This document shows, one piece after another, positions 1 to 10,525 of a stretch of 28,328 nucleotides of DNA. A program made the translations under genes and the position numbers. The notes beneath the pieces are model-generated. The model was not told the origin of the DNA. It was given only the letters and a program-made list of their open reading frames with translations, and ran no database searches. The stretch's first letter is position 1. Each line of letters opens with the position of its first letter. The DNA is from Zancudomyces culisetae (Eukaryota; Kickxellomycota; Harpellomycetes; Harpellales; Legeriomycetaceae): NCBI GenBank assembly GCA_001969505.1, contig LSSK01000421.1:1-28328 (forward strand), given 5' to 3'.

Positions 1-3000
1 GTGTAGCATCATCAACATTGTCAACAGCTGCAGCTGTTGTGGCTGCTTGGGATGATGGTGAAGGCGGAGGTGGAGCCAGTACCTTTACGTTCTCTAACGG
101 ATTGCTGTCGGTTGTAGTGGTATTGTTGAACACACCAAACGAATCAATTACCAAAATCAGGTTTTTCAACTGTTCCTGGGCTATTTCAGCCAATCCAAAG
201 TTGGATCTAAATCCTTGATTCTGTTTACTGGTTACTGAACCCATAGCTGGATTTGCCAACGACATTTGGTTTGCGTTTGTTTTTGTTTTCGCTGCTGATG
301 CTGGCGGTGTCGTCGGGACAGTAGTACCGCCAGCACTGTTTTCAGACACATTGGGTCCTTTTCCAGAAAGAACAGATTGATCAGGGGAAGATAATGGCAT
401 AGTAGCAGAGGTGCGAGGCTGGTGAAATTGAGAAACTGGGTTTTTGGTTGCCATGTATTTCACAAATACATCAACAATCCTCAACCAAACCAAATCAAAT
501 GCCGACTGCGACTGAGAGGATTGGTGGTGGTGAGATTCAGGGACATTAATTGCGGCGCTTGGCAACACAAAGTCATAAATAGGAGCGTTGCTACCAAAAG
601 TATGACTGCTGCTGGAAATACTCGTGCTGCCTGGCGTATTGATTAGCGAGGATGTGGTGTCGCAGTTGATCAGTTCGTTGGAGTGGTTAAGAACAAAATA
701 AGACAGCAGGTTTAGCGCCTTAATGTGAATGTCTTCCATCTTACTGTCAGCCATCGTGTCAGGCCGGAGCAGAGTGTACATCAAGGGAAGCAGCACGCGC
801 TGAAGAATAGAATATACCCAACTGGAAGGAGGTGTGGGTATAACCTGCTGCGAGCCTTGTTTGTGGGCCGATGATTTCGTATCTTTATCGCTGTGATCGG
901 ATTTTTGTTGAGCAGAAACAGGAGCAGAAACTGCGAGCCATTGAGTGCGCATCAAAGATCTTTGCAAATTCAAACATGATGCACTCCCCAAGTCTCTATT
1001 CTTAGAGGAAACAAGAGCGGTGATTGAATTAAGGGTCTTTAGCCATTGGTTGAACAGTTGAGAAGCAGTGTTGTCCAAACGGAATACATAGCTGTTGGGC
1101 TGATTCTGTGTAGAAGCTGGATTGTAGGCATGACGAATCAACTGCTGATTAGCAAATGTTTGTAAAGACACCAGCTCGGAAAGAATTCTTTGGGAAAGCG
1201 CAAGCGCACCCTTTTGCTTTGCCGAACTGACTTTTAGCTGTTGAGCTTTATGTGCTCCTCCACCAGAAACGACAGAATACATACGATCGGGCGGGTTGAA
1301 CGCCAACAACAAATCAAGAATATCTGTAACAAACACACTGGTCGGAGGCTTAAAGAGCGAATCCTCTGGATGGGCTGTATCAAGTCGATGCTTATGCGAC
1401 AAATAAACCACTACTTCAAATCCGGCTTGCATCGCCTTGCTGGGATATTGCGGCTGAGACTCGGTTGGTCTGGATAACGACCGCAGCAACAGAGATACAA
1501 CGGGCCAGTTGTTTGCTGCCACCAAAATCCGGTAGTCCAGCATCGCTATGACTCGCAGTCCAGCTGCAACTGCCTCTTCTGCGCTCTCAAGCGTGTCGCT
1601 CTTGCAGTCACTCAATAATGCTACACACCGGAAAATTCTTTCTACAACGTCTTGATGCCTTGTCACTATAGCTTTTTGGATCCTTCGGGCGTTGTCCTTG
1701 CAAGATTCGTTGTTTTCAGCAATTGCCATCAGTGAAACAATAGCAATCCGCAACAATACATTTGTCATTCTCTCAACCAACAACAAATCCATCCTATCTG
1801 CGTTTTCAAACGCTCTTCTAAACTGACTTTCAAACACATTCCAAATCTGTGGGATCTTTTCTGGCATGCTTTCGCATAAATACCCCACAACCTCCACAAA
1901 GAATAACTCGGATCGTCTGTATTTATTCCTACCATCACCACCAAAACCTTCTACGCCTACTCTACCTTGACTCCCAACAGCTCCAACAACACGCCCATCC
2001 TGTCCACCACTTACTTGCTGATCCCCTTGTGCCATACCCGATGTAGCCGTATGAGTAGAAGGACTGGATATGCTGTGGCTGTCATTCCCACCTTGTAAAT
2101 CTTTACTTCCTTTCCCACCAAGCTTTTCACCTATTTTTTTACTCGCTCTAGTCTCCCCTAATCTCCCGGATTCCATTGCGCTAAAAAACGTCGATAGCCC
2201 TGTCAAAAACCGCTGGAATGGCTTGTCGGGAATTTCACTGACCCCACTAAACATTTGATCCAGTTCACAACTAAGTACGCAATCTTTGCTGCTCAACACA
2301 AGTTGTACCAGCAAATCCAGTGGTTCTCGCCATTTTGACACTGTCCGCAATCGGAATGGTTTGAGCTCCATAAATCTTGCCGAAATGTCTTTATACCCAT
2401 CGTATTTCTCCTCAGGTTTTTTCCTTGCCCCCTGTTCTTCCACAATACCAGTAAGCTGCGGATTATCTCCAACTTCTTTGATGGTGCTAATTACACTTTC
2501 CCTGGTACCTTCAGCAACCCCTGAATCACCTGGCTTATCACCAACACTACTGCCACTACTCTCTTTTGCCGACTTTCCGCTCTTTTCTCCATCAAGTGAT
2601 GATATATAATCCACTCCAAGTATTCTCGTCAGCCTCATCCCCCTGTTACTTCTACGCACCCCTGGAATGGTTGTACTCCAATCTAAATATCCCAACTCGG
2701 AAAGTAACTCAGGATTGTTGGCATCCCGCCTATAGCCTGTGCCATCGCTATCCGGTGACATCGTCACTCCTCCCAAAAACGACGTTAGAGCTGAGAATAG
2801 TCCCTTGCCGCCAGACTGTGCCTTTTCGGTTTCTGTGTTTTTAGAATCACCCAGTGCTTCTTTATAGACCTTACGCTTCGCCATGTTGTATCGTTTCAGC
2901 GTATCTACCCTTGGGATGGTCGAAACTCCATGCACTAGATGTCTGACTCTCAAACTCTTTTGTGACACCAAATCTGAATTGACCAGATTCTGCAGAACTG

Positions 3001-6000
3001 CCAAAACAACTCGCCACCCATTTACACCAATAACCTCTGGCCACTGCTGCACCGTTTGAAACAAACAAAACAGCGCAATTTGCCCGCAGTAGTCTCTCCC
3101 AAGCTGCAGCGCCAAATTCGTCAAAACGAGTCCTCTGTCTCCATCAAACTCCCATTGCATCACGTTGTCGCTCTCCATAAACCTAGCCAACCGTTGTGGT
3201 GTGCACTCTTCCATTGAACTATCTCCCAACTTAACACAGTTCTCTATCAGCAAGCTATTCAGACCCTCCAACATCCTTTCTGCAAATACATTCTGTGCCT
3301 TTATGAGCATTCCCTCGTTTATTTCTGCGAGTACTCCCACTCTTGCTTTGTTTTCCGGCTCAGCTTGCGGTTGTGAATCGGTTTGTAATTGCACATGCAT
3401 TCTTGAATTATCCGAATCATATTCAAACTCCTCAAATTGGTACTGCGTTATTTGTGTAAACCTGCATTCCACTATCTGTGGCGATTCTACATCCTCCAAC
3501 ACCTGTGAATTCAGTGTTCCACTCAACTGGGCCAGATATATCAATGCCTCGTCGACACATGCAACTATATTATATTTTGCTGCTATTCCTAACACCGAAT
3601 ATAACCCCGAGAGTGCTGCTCGCAACGCATAATCATTGCTACAGTGCACCACAACTCTTACTATTACCTGTAGTAGCCGCGGCCATATTGCACTAAACAA
3701 TATACGATCACATCTGTCCAATGCCTTGCTTTCAAGCCACATTCCATTGGTTTCTCCCTCTCCTTCGTCTGTTATTTCATCTTTCCCCACCATTTCCTTC
3801 CATGCATGCTCAAACCCTGCTTCCCCCTCATGTTCTTCTGGAAATACTATCTCCTTCTTCCGTATTTCATCGTAAATATCTCTCAACAGTTTTGTAGAGA
3901 AATCCTGTCCATCGTTAACTCCCCGCAGATTTTTGCAGAAATCTTCAAATTTCATCCGCGATTTAACCCTTGGATTATGCTGATCTGTATTCAGCATTAT
4001 TATCGCAAATGACAGCACAAAAGCTGCATCCCTTGAAGCTATTTCTTCTGGCTCGCTCGCAAAGTACGCTGTTGAAAATGCCCCCATAATTTTTTCAATC
4101 TGTTGCGACTCGCCTGGAAGCCTAAATGTTCCCAATAGCATTCTCGCTGCCTCATCCAGTCTCTTGTGTTTAAAATCAAACTGACCAAGATATGCGTGTA
4201 GCACCTCTGAACTGGATGGCTTGGATAAATACTCTCCCACCAATTTTTTGTTTAATGCTGGCGTTGTTCGTAAAAATCTAGCCAGCTTCATTATCATTTC
4301 AGTATTGCTATCTGATGGCAGGTAACCCGCATTCTGAAGATATGCTATTCCTTTACTCGGTTTTTCGTTAAACTGAAGTGCTGCCCTATACATTGCTACC
4401 TTTCTCCTACGTCTCTGTAACAGATTTTTTATACTTACTCCCCCTTCCTGCTCGTCTTCTGTCCCGTCGCCTACTCCTACTCCTACTTCTACTCCTCCCG
4501 TTCCAACAGCAACATCCTCGTCCTTCCCGAGTAGCTTGGCCCAACTACCTACCGGTTGCTCGACCCCCGCTCTAGATGCCATATTATGAATATAGTGGAG
4601 CAGAATATCCAAATATGCTGGTGATTCGATTTCGTGTCTTGTTCCTGGCCATGGAACAGCCTTCAGTGTCACAAACGATATTACAAAGTCATATATATTA
4701 CTCCGTTGCATATCACAATCGTAATTCGCCCATAAACAATTCATCATGGTTCCTGTAAGTGTCAAGATTCGATGAAGCTCTTCCAAAAGAACTCTTCTGA
4801 CTTCTCCTATGGCCATCGGCCCACGTACTCCCGGTCGCATGCACATCTGATTGTATAGCTCAACCTCGTGTGCATTTTTTGGTGCATCGCTATTCCTTGA
4901 AACTTCAATCGAAGAAACAAAGTTACCTTCGGACTCACCATGCTCTGAAAATCCACTTTCCTTGCCTCCCCCATTCACATCTATATTTTTGTTTCTCGCA
5001 TCTGTTCCCTCAGCCTTCTTTTCCATACCTTTATTCTCGTCACCATCCATGCCGTCTTGTTTTTGTTGTTTAGGCGAGCCATCACCCCCTACCTCGCCCT
5101 CCCTTTCATCTGCTAGCGGAGTCATTACCCTGCCCACTATCTGACACACAAACAACTCCAGCTGTGTCTTACTACGCTCTCCCTGTGTCAATATAATCTC
5201 GTGTAATAATCTGAACGCTGGAAACATTAGCCCCAAATTACTTCCTGCAGTTATCACCAACAGATTATAGCAGAGATCATGCAAGACTAAACTCTGCAGT
5301 TCTGGATGATGCGATATCGTAATTCCTGACACCTGAACTATGGTTCGCAGACATTTAAGTGCCAATACTCTCATGGTATCCGTGTATTGAAGGTTTTGTA
5401 TGTTTGTTAGCGTAACCAACACTTTCAAAAGCTCATGGGCTGACCCGTACCCATAAGGCTGCCATCCGAGCACCCCCTCTTCCTTCGGTTCCAGCTCTAC
5501 AGGCTTTGCATTTATTTTCCCCTCGGTTTCCAATTCGTTAAATCTTTTAAAGATAGCTTCCACTAAGCTCAGCAACGTCATCTCTGAAGATTTTCTCAAA
5601 ATCTCACTGAGTCTCATTTGGCACGTAATTCCCAGCACTGTTTCTATCATCCCACAAATCGCTGTATCTGTCAAAAATTCACCGTTTTTTGACCTGACAA
5701 TAAGCTTCAATACCTCAAGAATTTGTAACAGCACTACTTCATCCGCAACTAGATCTGTAGCCTCAAATCTACACTGTGTAACTGTCATACTCAGCTCGTG
5801 TAGTGCCTTTAAACCTTCCGCACTTTCAAAATCTATAACCTCAAGCTTTATGAGATGCTCTATACTCTCCAGAGCTATTTTGATTATTAAACCTGTGGTG
5901 TTTCCGCTTTTGACTATTGCAAGAAATGGCCTCAAAATTTCACATGTTCCCAGTAAATTCGGTCTCGATGCAGCTTTGACCTTTTTCTTTAAACTTAAAA

Positions 6001-6418
6001 AACCAAAAAGCAACCCTGCATCTGTTCCCTCTAGCCTTTCACTCTCTTCTTCACCAAACTCCTCCTCGCCGAGGGTAAATGCGGTTAGACCCAACTTTAC
6101 ACCTGCTTTTCCAAAAGTACGTAAGTCAAAGATAGCTTGTTGGTTTTCTTTCTCGATTCCCGCTAGCCCCCTGGACAAAAGACCATTGTGTGTCTCCAAA
6201 GTGGAATCGCTTTTGCTTGATAATCCAGCGGTTGCTCTAGGTAATGAATCTCCTCCAACCCACAAGGAACCCAACCCCTCCTGTTCGGCTACCTCTCGCC
6301 ACTTCACATTTCTCCTCATCTCCATTACCACCCGGCTTATTTCGCCATCAATAGTATCCTTCCATATGTTTAAGCTATTGACTATACCATCGTTCCATCT
6401 TTTATTTTTTTCAGTCAT
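1..6418 (-). CDS. GEA1: GBF1/Gea1/Gea2-type Sec7 ARF guanine-nucleotide exchange factor, C-terminus cut by the window
   Basis: Large ARF-GEF that would load GTP on Arf1-type GTPases at the early Golgi and so drive COPI coat assembly. My translation of the minus strand is open without a stop from the ATG at 6418 to the left edge, 2139 codons. The start is the first ATG after an in-frame stop at 6446-6448. Domains in order: an N-terminal DCB region (about residues 1-300), a HUS region with the NYDCD box at about residue 565, a Sec7 domain (about 668-862) with RLPGE carrying the catalytic glutamate near residue 770 and IIMLNTDQHNP near 806, then GBF1-like HDS regions. Close to the edge is a low-complexity tail containing LKNLILV, typical of family C-termini, so little is probably missing. 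Family members usually have about 1450-1900 residues, so this one is long. The extra length includes acidic and Gly/Ser-rich insertions. No intron is needed. The family is confident; whether the genome has one or two paralogues cannot be told. Confidence 0.93.
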   Translation of the reverse strand, partial: MTEKNKRWNDGIVNSLNIWKDTIDGEISRVVMEMRRNVKWREVAEQEGLGSLWVGGDSLPRATAGLSSKSDSTLETHNGLLSRGLAGIEKENQQAIFDLRTFGKAGVKLGLTAFTLGEEEFGEEESERLEGTDAGLLFGFLSLKKKVKAASRPNLLGTCEILRPFLAIVKSGNTTGLIIKIALESIEHLIKLEVIDFESAEGLKALHELSMTVTQCRFEATDLVADEVVLLQILEVLKLIVRSKNGEFLTDTAICGMIETVLGITCQMRLSEILRKSSEMTLLSLVEAIFKRFNELETEGKINAKPVELEPKEEGVLGWQPYGYGSAHELLKVLVTLTNIQNLQYTDTMRVLALKCLRTIVQVSGITISHHPELQSLVLHDLCYNLLVITAGSNLGLMFPAFRLLHEIILTQGERSKTQLELFVCQIVGRVMTPLADEREGEVGGDGSPKQQKQDGMDGDENKGMEKKAEGTDARNKNIDVNGGGKESGFSEHGESEGNFVSSIEVSRNSDAPKNAHEVELYNQMCMRPGVRGPMAIGEVRRVLLEELHRILTLTGTMMNCLWANYDCDMQRSNIYDFVISFVTLKAVPWPGTRHEIESPAYLDILLHYIHNMASRAGVEQPVGSWAKLLGKDEDVAVGTGGVEVGVGVGDGTEDEQEGGVSIKNLLQRRRRKVAMYRAALQFNEKPSKGIAYLQNAGYLPSDSNTEMIMKLARFLRTTPALNKKLVGEYLSKPSSSEVLHAYLGQFDFKHKRLDEAARMLLGTFRLPGESQQIEKIMGAFSTAYFASEPEEIASRDAAFVLSFAIIMLNTDQHNPRVKSRMKFEDFCKNLRGVNDGQDFSTKLLRDIYDEIRKKEIVFPEEHEGEAGFEHAWKEMVGKDEITDEGEGETNGMWLESKALDRCDRILFSAIWPRLLQVIVRVVVHCSNDYALRAALSGLYSVLGIAAKYNIVACVDEALIYLAQLSGTLNSQVLEDVESPQIVECRFTQITQYQFEEFEYDSDNSRMHVQLQTDSQPQAEPENKARVGVLAEINEGMLIKAQNVFAERMLEGLNSLLIENCVKLGDSSMEECTPQRLARFMESDNVMQWEFDGDRGLVLTNLALQLGRDYCGQIALFCLFQTVQQWPEVIGVNGWRVVLAVLQNLVNSDLVSQKSLRVRHLVHGVSTIPRVDTLKRYNMAKRKVYKEALGDSKNTETEKAQSGGKGLFSALTSFLGGVTMSPDSDGTGYRRDANNPELLSELGYLDWSTTIPGVRRSNRGMRLTRILGVDYISSLDGEKSGKSAKESSGSSVGDKPGDSGVAEGTRESVISTIKEVGDNPQLTGIVEEQGARKKPEEKYDGYKDISARFMELKPFRLRTVSKWREPLDLLVQLVLSSKDCVLSCELDQMFSGVSEIPDKPFQRFLTGLSTFFSAMESGRLGETRASKKIGEKLGGKGSKDLQGGNDSHSISSPSTHTATSGMAQGDQQVSGGQDGRVVGAVGSQGRVGVEGFGGDGRNKYRRSELFFVEVVGYLCESMPEKIPQIWNVFESQFRRAFENADRMDLLLVERMTNVLLRIAIVSLMAIAENNESCKDNARRIQKAIVTRHQDVVERIFRCVALLSDCKSDTLESAEEAVAAGLRVIAMLDYRILVAANNWPVVSLLLRSLSRPTESQPQYPSKAMQAGFEVVVYLSHKHRLDTAHPEDSLFKPPTSVFVTDILDLLLAFNPPDRMYSVVSGGGAHKAQQLKVSSAKQKGALALSQRILSELVSLQTFANQQLIRHAYNPASTQNQPNSYVFRLDNTASQLFNQWLKTLNSITALVSSKNRDLGSASCLNLQRSLMRTQWLAVSAPVSAQQKSDHSDKDTKSSAHKQGSQQVIPTPPSSWVYSILQRVLLPLMYTLLRPDTMADSKMEDIHIKALNLLSYFVLNHSNELINCDTTSSLINTPGSTSISSSSHTFGSNAPIYDFVLPSAAINVPESHHHQSSQSQSAFDLVWLRIVDVFVKYMATKNPVSQFHQPRTSATMPLSSPDQSVLSGKGPNVSENSAGGTTVPTTPPASAAKTKTNANQMSLANPAMGSVTSKQNQGFRSNFGLAEIAQEQLKNLILVIDSFGVFNNTTTTDSNPLENVKVLAPPPPSPSSQAATTAAAVDNVDDAT

Positions 6419-6602
6419 TTCTATGGTTATTCGCTGTGTAGTTCTTTATAGATAGAAGCTTTCAGAATTTAAACATTCTCCCGCTACTCAAAGAACTCGT
6501 GTACCTGTATACTTGTGATTATTATGTTTTTACAAGTTTTGGGTTTTCTGGAATTAAAATAGTGTATATACATTTGCAAATAATTAGGGTTAATCCACAT
6601 TG

Positions 6603-6607
6603 ATTGG
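6603..6607 (-). promoter_or_regulatory. Possible CCAAT box upstream of the ARF-GEF gene
   Basis: On the minus strand the sequence reads CCACCAATCA about 185 bp before the ARF-GEF start codon. A CCAAT core at this distance would suit the HAP/NF-Y factor known in fungi. Such a short motif can occur by chance, so this is a weak call. Confidence 0.25.
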
Positions 6608-6726
6608 TGGTGAAAATTAAACAATTCCTATTTACTTGGATTTGACGTTTCCAAGGCTAATTTGCCAAAGACACCACATTTACACCAAAATTCGCTATAC
6701 GAAAAAGAAAAAATATATTTTGCATG

Positions 6727-6737
6727 CCCCCCCCCCC
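6727..6737 (+). repeat. Poly-C run, 11 nt
   Basis: Eleven consecutive C in strongly AT-rich DNA. It is one of four similar C or G runs of 10-11 nt in intergenic DNA of this window. Confidence 0.95.
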
Positions 6738-7511
6738 AGCTTGGAGGCTGCTAAACAACCAAAATAGTGAAACACGGAGCGTTACTGCGAATTTATTCCT
6801 GAGCTCTGTCTCAAGATACCCAGAGAACTGACATTTGTTTAAAGATAAATTTCTGTTCCAAAACTATGGGCTAGTGATTAACTAGAAAAAACGGTACTAA
6901 TCATACAAAATGACTAACCAGTAGCATGTATTTTTACTGGACTTGCGATTATTAGCGAGATGGTGGCATAAATCACTAACCGAGCTTTCTACCACTAACA
7001 AGCAGTACACGTGATGCTAATCATGTAACTGCTTATACATAAGTACATCTCGAGTTTTGAACCTCATCCCTACTCGTAATTTGTGTAAGATGCTTTTCCA
7101 ACACATAAAAGGCAGGATTGTATTTTTAGTTGTTAAATCAGGCTGTTCTTAGCTCTCTAACTCATAGATTACCAATCTATGAATAGATTATATCCAGTAG
7201 CTTACAGGGAGGGATGGGGAGGTTTTTATACACTTTTTTTTTACAAATTCCTTTCGTTAAAAATTTTTGTGGTTACCTTAAAATGACATTTTTAGTGGTT
7301 TTAATCTCGATTATACTCTAAGGTACTCATTCTTCAGCTGAAGCAAATAAACATGGAAAAGAATACCCTTTCCTTTAATTTTTACCGCCTTTAGGTTCCA
7401 TGTCTATGGTAAACTATACAGAATCAAATCCACGTATTGTACGCAGATGGGCTTGACGCAATTAATTAGCCCATGCCAGTACTTAGTTTGCAAAATACTC
7501 AACTCCCTTGA

Positions 7512-7522
7512 CCCCCCCCCCC
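7512..7522 (+). repeat. Poly-C run, 11 nt
   Basis: Eleven consecutive C followed by GTCCCCCTCTCC, making a pyrimidine-rich block of about 30 nt in otherwise AT-rich intergenic DNA. Confidence 0.95.
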
Positions 7523-8632
7523 GTCCCCCTCTCCTCTCTTCATAAAATTTGAAATAAACCCACTATCAAAAATTGTACAGGGTCGGGAACACTAATAGAC
7601 ACATTCAGCTTACAGAGTATAATGCTGTACAGTCACTGTTGCTTGATACACAATCGAATCAAACGAAGAATGTAGTACATTTAGAATTTTACATTGAAAT
7701 AGCTAAATAACCAGATTATACTGTTAATAAAAATGAGATCAATGGTTTTGTCAATACAAATTTGCATTGGCTTTAAATCGGAGATACCATGACAGAAAAA
7801 TATATACGTCGTATCACAACACGCTGTTAGATCTCAATAACTAGGGTCATTTGTCTGTTGGTGCAATATGTACTCATCTTATCAATGGAACTTATTTGCC
7901 ATCAAAAATCAGAGGAGGTTGTTTAAGTTTTTTGTAGCAAGGAAGAAAGAAAGTACAGGGCTAGATACCCTTTTGTTGAAAAAACGATATAGTTGAAACT
8001 GCGAACGCTTATTTAAGGTAAGTTCGACAAAAACGCTCAACAATTCCACTAATCGCTAATCACTGTGTTTTTAACTCGATTGTGGTGGAAGCGTTTGAAG
8101 ATAGAGCTACTAGAATATAACTCAGGGTTTATGCATTCAATGGTGAATTGTTTCTCATGATAATAGACCGAAAAAAAAACTAAATACTAAATACTAAAAA
8201 CGTTCCATTGCTTTATAAGATTTTTATTCTTTGAATAGACGTTTTCCTGTGTTGTTAATGCCTATTGTACTAGTTTTAGAACACCAACTTAAACCACACC
8301 ACTGAATACTACAACACCATTATCAGTAGGTAGGTTGGGGGTAAATGATATTTTTTTAAAATTTTTTTCAAAGAACAATAAATTACTTTATTAATGAAAA
8401 CGTTTTGGTTATAATTGAAAGTTGATTATTTGGCCTAAATGCTTTAAAACCTTTGAAGAGCAAAAATAATGTTAAAAAACGTACTCTTGCTAAGCAACAT
8501 CAGGTATTATAATTTAAAATAATATTATTAAACTAATAATCAAAAACTGCAAACATAGTCTATAGCAATAAAAACTAAACCTTTAGCCTTACAGAAAAAA
8601 AAAAACTCTATACTAAGAAATTTACTGAATAT

Positions 8633-8642
8633 CCCCCCCCCC
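8633..8642 (+). repeat. Poly-C run, 10 nt
   Basis: Ten consecutive C about 270 bp upstream of the start codon of the Ser-rich gene. Confidence 0.95.
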
Positions 8643-8911
8643 TTAAATAAATACTACTCCTCACAGTCTTTGATACCATCAAGGCCTATATCGCTACTTT
8701 ATAATCTATACCTTAACCTATGAAACAGTATATATATTATTTTAATAATATTTGTCAACATCAGAAATCGGAATTAATAGTACTAGCTTGATGTCAACAC
8801 CTATATAAGTAACTCAACGAAAAAAACATTGTTACATCAAAAGCTAAAATCCAATAGTGTAAAACTCAAGAATTAGTAAAAATAAGGCAAAAATAAAATA
8901 AAAGGTTGTAA

Positions 8912-10525
8912 ATGGACCGAGCACTTAAAGATTGTGATGCTCTTTCAAATAATTCGGGAAAAGCTGCAATGGTGCGAGAAAGCGAGTTTCCATTACCACC
9001 ATTAGATGTGCATACCCAATTACTACATTGCAAGAGTATCGAAGATGTTAGTAGTGGAACACTTGACCTAGACAGTTTTAATTTTCAAAGTACTTTGGGA
9101 AAAGTGTTGCTTCCTCCAGAGACAAAGTTTAGCACTCTTTTTGATGAGAACATGTACAATAACTTGATTGACAAGGGGTTATTGAATACCAAAATCAAGG
9201 CAAGAAAGCCAATGAATAGAAATTATCCAAGGTCATACACGGAGCAAAACCAAGATCATGGCTCATCGGCAAGTGGTGAGTTGGAAAGCTGGGAAAAGTT
9301 TGTAGAAGACAGTCTGAAAAAAACGGCCTCATGCACCCAAAAACTTCAACTAGATGACAGATACGTTTCTCGTGCTCCAAAACATGAACGGTCTCGCACA
9401 CACAACGACATAACATATTCCAGAACACAAAATGATGAAGGATCCTCAAAATATGTCTCAGGATCTGGTGCTACACTAGTTTCTCCAAACAAATCAGAGC
9501 TCGTGTACTCTGTTTCTGTGAGAAGCGACAATTCGACAACTTCCACGGAGAAAACGAACATCAAACTCTCACATTACGGAACAATGGCAAACAATAGCCC
9601 TTGTATTTCAGACCTACCGCAAAGCGAAGATACCAACGACTTTCATGAGGAATGTTCAAATTTCTTGATAAATAATCTTTATATGGGCACTGGTGTTCTG
9701 AACAAAGTACAACCAGGAGTGATGGAGCATTCAAAGCTTGTACACAACAAGTTAGGGTACTCTAGGCTTAACTCTGGCTCCTACAATCTTGAAGACAGCT
9801 TTTCAGATTATACTGGCGAAATGTGTGATACAGCTAGTGTTTATTCTGAAAATATGGCAACTGGTAACAAATACGCATCAAGTTTAATGCTACATGCGAA
9901 CCACAGCATAATTACGGATATTACTGATATTCCATCGCCACAGGTATCTTTTTGCAACATTGAACGAAGTAATTCATGTTTAAATCCATACGTAAGAGCC
10001 AATAGTAAAACACTTGTCGAAGCCAACTCCGGAATATATGGAAAAGTGGGTCTGAGGGTGGGAAATTCGATTCGAAACAGGTTAAGCGATGTTGAGCAAA
10101 ACTATGTTGATATGAGGCTAAATAAGCTAAATGAAAGAGCAGGAAGCATAGTTCACCAACGAAGTTTTTTGGATTTGTCTGATGAATGTGATGATAATAA
10201 AGGTGGATTTGAGAGCGCACTCAAAAACGGGTTTGTACAGCACCAAAAAAGCGTTACTGACTTTATGCGCAGTGCAGCCAGCTGTGTCAAAAAAACTGGC
10301 TCCTCACTATTTGCAGAGACGCGCAAAGTCGGTGACACCGACACCACGCTTGTAAAAAACAAGCCGCTATTTAGAAAAAGGAAACATTCTAAAAGCATTG
10401 ATCATACTGCGCAACACTTACAAAATCTTGACTTAAACCTCAAGAGCACCAAAACCTCGTTTTTGTCAAAATGTAAAAAAAGTTTTCATAAATTAAACGA
10501 AAAAATCGGTCAGAAACAGAGCTGA
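8912..10525 (+). CDS. Unrecognised Ser/Asn-rich protein with basic C-terminus
   Basis: A 537-codon open frame beginning with ATG directly after an in-frame TAA (8909-8911), so the start is well bounded. I do not recognise the family and see no enzyme motif, signal peptide or membrane segment. The sequence is rich in Ser, Asn, Asp and Lys and looks largely disordered. A few short hydrophobic or aromatic patches (around residues 60-95 and 240-260) could be binding motifs. The last 65 residues are strongly basic, with RKRKHSK near residue 490 resembling a nuclear localisation signal, and end in an amphipathic basic segment. The frame is long and uninterrupted in AT-rich DNA, which makes it very likely to be real. 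It is convergent with MCM6 (413 bp between the stops) and divergent from the ARF-GEF gene. The composition would suit a regulatory, cytoskeletal or nuclear protein, but that is only a guess. Confidence 0.8.
   Translation: MDRALKDCDALSNNSGKAAMVRESEFPLPPLDVHTQLLHCKSIEDVSSGTLDLDSFNFQSTLGKVLLPPETKFSTLFDENMYNNLIDKGLLNTKIKARKPMNRNYPRSYTEQNQDHGSSASGELESWEKFVEDSLKKTASCTQKLQLDDRYVSRAPKHERSRTHNDITYSRTQNDEGSSKYVSGSGATLVSPNKSELVYSVSVRSDNSTTSTEKTNIKLSHYGTMANNSPCISDLPQSEDTNDFHEECSNFLINNLYMGTGVLNKVQPGVMEHSKLVHNKLGYSRLNSGSYNLEDSFSDYTGEMCDTASVYSENMATGNKYASSLMLHANHSIITDITDIPSPQVSFCNIERSNSCLNPYVRANSKTLVEANSGIYGKVGLRVGNSIRNRLSDVEQNYVDMRLNKLNERAGSIVHQRSFLDLSDECDDNKGGFESALKNGFVQHQKSVTDFMRSAASCVKKTGSSLFAETRKVGDTDTTLVKNKPLFRKRKHSKSIDHTAQHLQNLDLNLKSTKTSFLSKCKKSFHKLNEKIGQKQS

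Larger units (their letters stand above)
6419..8911. other. AT-rich intergenic region between divergent genes
   Basis: About 2.5 kb separates the divergently transcribed ARF-GEF and the Ser-rich gene, so it should hold both promoters. I see no coding sequence, tRNA or rRNA. It contains three poly-C runs, many poly-A and poly-T runs, and TATA-like stretches (for example near 6563 and 8728). An 18-19 nt motif near 8718 recurs upstream of the second permease. Confidence 0.7.

Noticed and set aside
18-6455. Many plus-strand open frames of 60-200 codons
   Set aside because: They lie opposite a continuous minus-strand frame with clear DCB, HUS and Sec7 homology and have no recognisable protein sequence of their own.
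6584-6593. Telomere-like TTAGGGTTAA
   Set aside because: It is only about one and a half repeat units, so it is better explained by chance in AT-rich DNA.
7050-7150. Possible tRNA B-box-like sequence on the minus strand (GGTTCAAAAC)
   Set aside because: No A box or cloverleaf could be built around it, and no other B-box candidate in the window fared better.
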